From positions 1 through 21,030 of the forward strand of contig JBBQPM010000118.1 in NCBI GenBank assembly GCA_038217425.1: a stretch of 21,030 bases of DNA. The letters run 5' to 3'. The stretch comes from JAIEPT01 sp038217425. Lineage in GTDB: Bacteria; Planctomycetota; Planctomycetia; Gemmatales; Gemmataceae. The notes under the pieces are model-generated. The model saw only the letters and a program-made list of their open reading frames with translations. It made no database searches and was not told the origin of the DNA. Shown here in pieces: positions 18,031 to 21,030 of the stretch (positions are counted from its first letter, which is position 1; each line of letters starts with the position of its first letter). A program made the position numbers and the translations under genes.

Positions 18031-18104
18031 GCGTTGACGATGCGTTGCCTTTGCGTCGCTGGTTTCGGCCATCCGCCGAAATTACGATGCGTTCGGAGGC
18101 AACG

Positions 18105-19367
18105 ATGGCATCGCTTGAACTTCGGTCAGATCGGTTTCGCATTGTCTTTCGCGTCGGCGGAAAAAAACTCCACGCGTCGTTGAAGACCACGGACCAACGA
18201 GAGGCAGAAGGCTGCCTGGCCCGCCTGGAAGAGAACCTTCGCCTGATGGAACGCGGCCGCCTCGTTCCGCCGCCCGACGCCGACATTCCGACGTTTCTCC
18301 TGTCGGACGGCAAAGTCGCCGAAAAGCTCCACTTGCCCGAACAAGCCTTGACCCTCGAAGCGGTCGTTCGGCGCTACGTGGACGTTCATTCCAACGGCGC
18401 AATGGAGGAGAACTCGCTTCAGACCGTCGAAATGCACCTCCGCCACTTCAGCGAGTCGCTTGGTGGCGCGTTCGCGATCAATCGCTTGAAGCAAGAGAAT
18501 CTTCAGGCTCACATCGATCGGCGGGCCAAAAAGAAAGGCTTCCACAAGCGAAAACTCTCGCCCGTCACGCTCCGGAAGGAACTGGCTAGCTTTCGGGCCT
18601 TATGGAACTGGAGCGTGAAATCCGGCCTTCTGACGGGACCGTTTCCGAACCAGGGCTTGGTGTTCCCGAAAACGGAAGAGAAACCACCATTCCAGACCTG
18701 GGAGGAGATCGAACGCCAAGTCAGCCGTGGCGGAATGGCGCCCGCTGACGAGAAGGCACTCTGGGATTCGCTCTTTCTCACCGTGCCCCAGATCCACGAG
18801 ATCCTGGAGCACGTCCGAGGTCAAAAGTTGCAGCCCTTCGTCTATCCGATGTTTTGCTTCGCCGCCCACACCGGCGCTCGGCGAAGCGAAATGCTTCGGT
18901 GCCGGGTCACCGACGTGGATTTTGAAGGAAAGAAAATCCTCATCCGCGAAAAAAAGAGGGGGCGAGGTTGCCGCACGACCCGCCATGTTCCGCTTTCACC
19001 TTTCCTTGCGGAGGTCCTGCGCGAATGGTTCGCCAGTCATCCCGGCGGCATGGAGATTTTCTGCCAACAACTCTTCATCTCCAGGAGCAAGGCGAAGCGA
19101 GTCAATCCATCGGTTGCCACCCGTAACGAAGTGCATGACCATTTCCACCGCGCGTTGCAAGGCGGCAAGTGGACAAAGCTCCGCGGCTGGCACGCCTTTC
19201 GCCATTCCTTTGCGTCCAACTGTGCGGCGCATGGCGTCGATCAGCGGCTCATTGACGGCTGGATGGGCCACCAGACGGAGGAAATGCGGAAACGCTATCG
19301 GCACCTGTTTCCGAATCAGGAACAAGCCGCCATCCTCTCGGTCTTCTGTCCGACGCCGATCGCATGA
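18105..19367 (+). CDS. Tyrosine recombinase (integrase) of a tRNA-Leu-borne element
   Basis: 420 aa from ATG 18105, with GGAGG (18095-18099) 5 nt upstream; the frame is open further upstream, but those codons overlap repeats near the attachment site. The N-terminal part (about 1-60) is an arm-binding/AP2-like domain (FRIVFRVGGKKLHASLKTTDQREAE). A SAM-like core-binding domain follows (about 85-175, TLEAVVRRYVDVH... LRKELASFRALWNW). The catalytic domain has Arg259 in TGARRSEML, a Lys in the REKKRGRG hairpin, HAFRH (His363, Arg366), His389 in MGHQ and the nucleophile Tyr398 in RYRHLF. All catalytic residues are present, so it is likely active. It sits 156 nt from tRNA-Leu, pointing away from it, the common position at one end of an integrative element. 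Confidence 0.92.
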   Translation: MASLELRSDRFRIVFRVGGKKLHASLKTTDQREAEGCLARLEENLRLMERGRLVPPPDADIPTFLLSDGKVAEKLHLPEQALTLEAVVRRYVDVHSNGAMEENSLQTVEMHLRHFSESLGGAFAINRLKQENLQAHIDRRAKKKGFHKRKLSPVTLRKELASFRALWNWSVKSGLLTGPFPNQGLVFPKTEEKPPFQTWEEIERQVSRGGMAPADEKALWDSLFLTVPQIHEILEHVRGQKLQPFVYPMFCFAAHTGARRSEMLRCRVTDVDFEGKKILIREKKRGRGCRTTRHVPLSPFLAEVLREWFASHPGGMEIFCQQLFISRSKAKRVNPSVATRNEVHDHFHRALQGGKWTKLRGWHAFRHSFASNCAAHGVDQRLIDGWMGHQTEEMRKRYRHLFPNQEQAAILSVFCPTPIA

Positions 19368-19410
19368 GCTTCTTGGCCGGCGCCGAGAAACGTGGTAGCA
19401 GGAGGTCATG

Positions 19411-19668
19411 ATGAGAGCCTACGTCGGATTAGCATCGGCTCAAGGATTGCGAGCCTTTCACGTCGAACGAACTGAGTCCCTTCGGTTCGTTCGACGATCC
19501 GCGCTAAGGTTGGGCAACAAGCCGTGCGTCGGCTTCTGGGCCGTGGTCTCCGAGGCCGAGGCTCAAGTCGTCCGGATTCTCCTCCAGGAAGGAGAATCGG
19601 AAACCGCATTGCGGCATCTGGATTCCTCCGCGCGTGAGTTAGGCAGCGTACTGCCTCAGAACTACTGA
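19411..19668 (+). CDS. Small hypothetical protein of the integrated element
   Basis: 85 aa from ATG 19411, chosen because GGAGG (19401-19405) stands 5 nt upstream; the ATG at 19408 would be only 2 nt from it. The sequence begins RAYVGLASAQGLRAFHVE, likely a first beta-strand. A VGFWAVVSEAEAQVVRILLQEGE segment follows, then a helix with ETALRHLDSSARELG. There is no signal peptide, membrane segment or recognised domain. It lies 43 nt after the integrase stop and 43 nt before the kptA-like start, on the same strand, so it is probably cotranscribed with both. The strong ribosome-binding site and spacing argue it is real. The overlapping minus-strand frame (19406-20257) is considered a shadow. Confidence 0.65.
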   Translation: MRAYVGLASAQGLRAFHVERTESLRFVRRSALRLGNKPCVGFWAVVSEAEAQVVRILLQEGESETALRHLDSSARELGSVLPQNY

Positions 19669-19711
19669 GATCGGTTTTTTCTGTCTCCTCCAACTTTTGC
19701 GAGATTTGCAC

Positions 19712-20299
19712 ATGGCGATCAACCAGCCCGATCCAATCAAGCTCATTTACACGATGGCCCATGCACTCCGGTACGATCCAGGCAAATATGGTTTGGAGCC
19801 GGATGCCGAAGGATGGGTTTCCTTTGATGATCTGATCATTGCCGTTCGATTTGAACGCAATGCTTGGGTTGACCTCACCCGATGCGATATCGAGCAATTG
19901 TTGAATGCGATGGAATCTGATCGGTTCGAAATCGTCGGAACCAGGATCCGAGCTGTTTATGGCCACAGCATCAACCTCGAAAAACCCCCACTCATCCAGA
20001 ATCCGCCTGAAGCACTTTTCCACGGAACGTCGGCCGACAATGTCGCCGAAATTATGGCCAAGGGCCTTCTCCGCATGAGCCGGCGATTCGTTCATCTCTC
20101 GTCCGATCTCGATTGGGTACTTCGATTCATCGCAAACAAAGAGCGGTGGATCGTGTTTCGAGTCCTGGCCAGCGTCGCCCGCCATGACGGAGTTCCCTTC
20201 CGTCAGGCGAATCGCCATGTCTGGCTCGCTGACTCGATAGATCAACGGTTCCTTCAAATTGACGTATCGGGAACTTGCCAGATATCAGAGCAAAACTGA
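19712..20299 (+). CDS. kptA: KptA/Tpt1-like RNA 2'-phosphotransferase
   Basis: 195 aa. The family uses NAD+ to remove an internal RNA 2'-phosphate, forming ADP-ribose 1'',2''-cyclic phosphate; some members also ADP-ribosylate nucleic-acid ends. The order of blocks fits: AHALRYDPGKYGLEPDAEGWVSFDDLI (17-42), RIRAVYGHSI (78-87, with Arg80 and His85), ALFHGTSADNVAEIMAKGLL (101-120), RRFVHLSSD (124-132), a Val-Phe-Arg150 strand, and VWLADSID..FLQI (170-183). The family motif LRH is LRY here (Arg20-Tyr21), replacing a His reported as essential in yeast Tpt1. ATG 19712 is used; an upstream TTG would add 5 residues. The ribosome-binding site is weak. It travels with an integrase at tRNA-Leu. Lower A/T bias and different codon choice from the neighbouring core genes suggest transfer. 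Confidence 0.82.
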   Translation: MAINQPDPIKLIYTMAHALRYDPGKYGLEPDAEGWVSFDDLIIAVRFERNAWVDLTRCDIEQLLNAMESDRFEIVGTRIRAVYGHSINLEKPPLIQNPPEALFHGTSADNVAEIMAKGLLRMSRRFVHLSSDLDWVLRFIANKERWIVFRVLASVARHDGVPFRQANRHVWLADSIDQRFLQIDVSGTCQISEQN

Positions 20300-20408
20300 T
20301 CAACGGTCAAGGTGCATTAACGTATTGTCGCTGCTTGTCGACATGAGACCAACAGCGTCGCAGCCTGTCGCGATGACACGGAATGATCCGTCACGCTTCT
20401 TTTTCCGC

Positions 20409-20444
20409 ATCACTGACCTGATCACTGACCTCATCACTGACCTG
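20409..20444 (+). repeat. Three 12-bp tandem repeats
   Basis: ATCACTGACCTG, ATCACTGACCTC and ATCACTGACCTG follow each other at 20409-20420, 20421-20432 and 20433-20444. In one frame they read ITDL three times. They lie in the 458-bp gap 20300-20757 after kptA. An 80-codon frame (20259-20501) overlaps the kptA end and has no good start, so I do not call a gene. The rest of the gap shows only the hairpin at 20694-20718. Confidence 0.7.
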
Positions 20445-20693
20445 CCGCGAATTTTGCAGGAAGGTGGGATGAATCAAAATTTCGACGAGGAAATGGGGTA
20501 ACGAGGCGGAATGATTGACATTCGTTTTCTCGACCCTGCCTTGAGTGCTCTGCATCTTTATTTGTAACGCAAACCAGTTTTTTCAGCCACCAGCGTGATT
20601 TCTTCTTCGCTCCGTGCTATATCCGCCGCGCTGTTCTATCCCATTGCTGTTCGGGAAGACCCAACAACCCGGCTCTCCGCAGCTCCTCCCTGC

Positions 20694-20722
20694 CGAGAGA
20701 CCGGTGGTGCATCTCTCGTTTT
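20694..20722 (+). terminator. Hairpin with T run upstream of the DUF932-like gene
   Basis: CGAGAGA (20694-20700) pairs with TCTCTCG (20712-20718) around an 11-nt loop, followed by TTTT (20719-20722). It is 36 nt before the ATG at 20758. It may end upstream transcription or act as a leader attenuator. Confidence 0.45.
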
Positions 20723-20757
20723 ATCCTCAGGTTCAACATCTTTTGGAGGGTCAACTC

Positions 20758-21030
20758 ATGCAAGTCCTCAAACGCGGCCACACGGAATTGTTCCGCCGCG
20801 GCCCCGACGAGTGCTTCGATTCGCTCGCGGGCCTCACCCGGTTCTGCCAGGAACAGAAGGAAAAGTCGGTCGATCGCTGGGTGCCGCCACGCAGTCTGCG
20901 TCCGCGGCCACTGGCGCTCGACAAGCTCGTGATCGATTTTGCCGATCCCGGCACTAAGCAATCCGATGAAGTCTGTCAGATGAACGACTGGAGCTTCACG
21001 CAACTCTGTCAACTCGCGAAGGTCAGTCGC
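20758..21030 (+). CDS. DUF932-like protein, 5' part only (cut by window end)
   Basis: 91 codons are visible, open to the window end. ATG 20758 has a very strong site, GGAGGG (20745-20750), 7 nt upstream. The start QVLKRGHTELFRRGPDECFDSLAGL is followed by ERW-like DRWVPPRSLRP and NDWSFTQLCQLAKVSR. This resembles the N-terminal part of DUF932 proteins, which are common on plasmids, phages and integrative elements; their function is unknown. That fits the reading that the region after tRNA-Leu is an integrated element continuing beyond the window. The overlapping minus-strand frame (20617-21012) is rejected because it lacks family features. The assignment is from pattern memory of the LKRGHxELFxRxPDExF and NDWSFxQLCxLAxVSR motifs. 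Confidence 0.65.
   Translation, partial: MQVLKRGHTELFRRGPDECFDSLAGLTRFCQEQKEKSVDRWVPPRSLRPRPLALDKLVIDFADPGTKQSDEVCQMNDWSFTQLCQLAKVSR

Noticed and set aside
19406..20257. Minus-strand frame of 283 codons opposite the small gene and kptA
   Set aside because: The plus strand carries KptA blocks and ribosome-binding sites; the minus frame shows no family features.
20617..21012. Minus-strand frame of 131 codons at the window end
   Set aside because: Overlaps the plus-strand DUF932-like start, which has a strong ribosome-binding site and recognisable motifs.

Overview
The window looks like a stretch of a planctomycete (Planctomycetota) chromosome. It is GC-rich, with many monocistronic genes and short convergent or divergent pairs. 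Family content also points there: a secreted protease with the LEDRxxLS-type N-terminal motif, a DUF1080 (3-keto-disaccharide hydrolase) protein, a DUF1571 lipoprotein, a Tat-exported protein of unknown function, and a decayed ECF sigma factor of the type ending in NAVYI..R.LRHLR.EL. No rRNA or species marker is present, so the assignment is inference from gene families.

Left part (1-6.4 kb): tRNA-Cys (minus), glycine C-acetyltransferase (kbl), and a convergent Tsr3-like RNA aminocarboxypropyltransferase. Divergent from the latter is a 90-residue SelW/Rdx-family selenoprotein. Its in-frame UGA lies in a C-x-x-U motif and is followed at the expected distance by a perfect bacterial SECIS-like hairpin. 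An ordinary ORF call breaks this gene at the UGA. Then come an acidic hypothetical protein, a WD40 relic, a secreted metzincin-type protease and a D-2-hydroxyacid dehydrogenase.

Middle (6.4-13.5 kb): a long, divergent membrane pyrophosphatase (hppA-like, 905 aa), with GC-rich repeats upstream and two strong hairpins downstream. A two-gene minus-strand unit (DUF1571 lipoprotein, Tat-exported protein) follows, and upstream of it a foldback element of about 135 bp. Next is an ArsR regulator with a dyad over its promoter, then a membrane rhodanese (YgaV/YgaP-like layout), then by ATGA overlap a wrecked CoA-disulfide/persulfide reductase gene. The relic has UGA exactly where the catalytic Cys codon belongs. 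This was probably a sulfide/persulfide-responsive operon.

Right part (13.5-21 kb): an MgtE Mg2+ transporter whose reading frame runs 172 nt into a convergent small membrane-protein gene, a frameshifted sigma-factor relic, the DUF1080 protein, and an MFS transporter. tRNA-Leu(GAG) follows with a tyrosine recombinase directly downstream, marking the left edge of an integrated element. Its cargo in the window is a small unknown protein, a KptA/Tpt1-like RNA 2'-phosphotransferase with a Tyr in place of an active-site His, and the start of a DUF932-like gene cut by the window end.

The strongest item for follow-up is the unannotated selenoprotein with its SECIS. Next are the UGA-at-Cys reductase relic and the KptA variant carried by the tRNA-Leu element.
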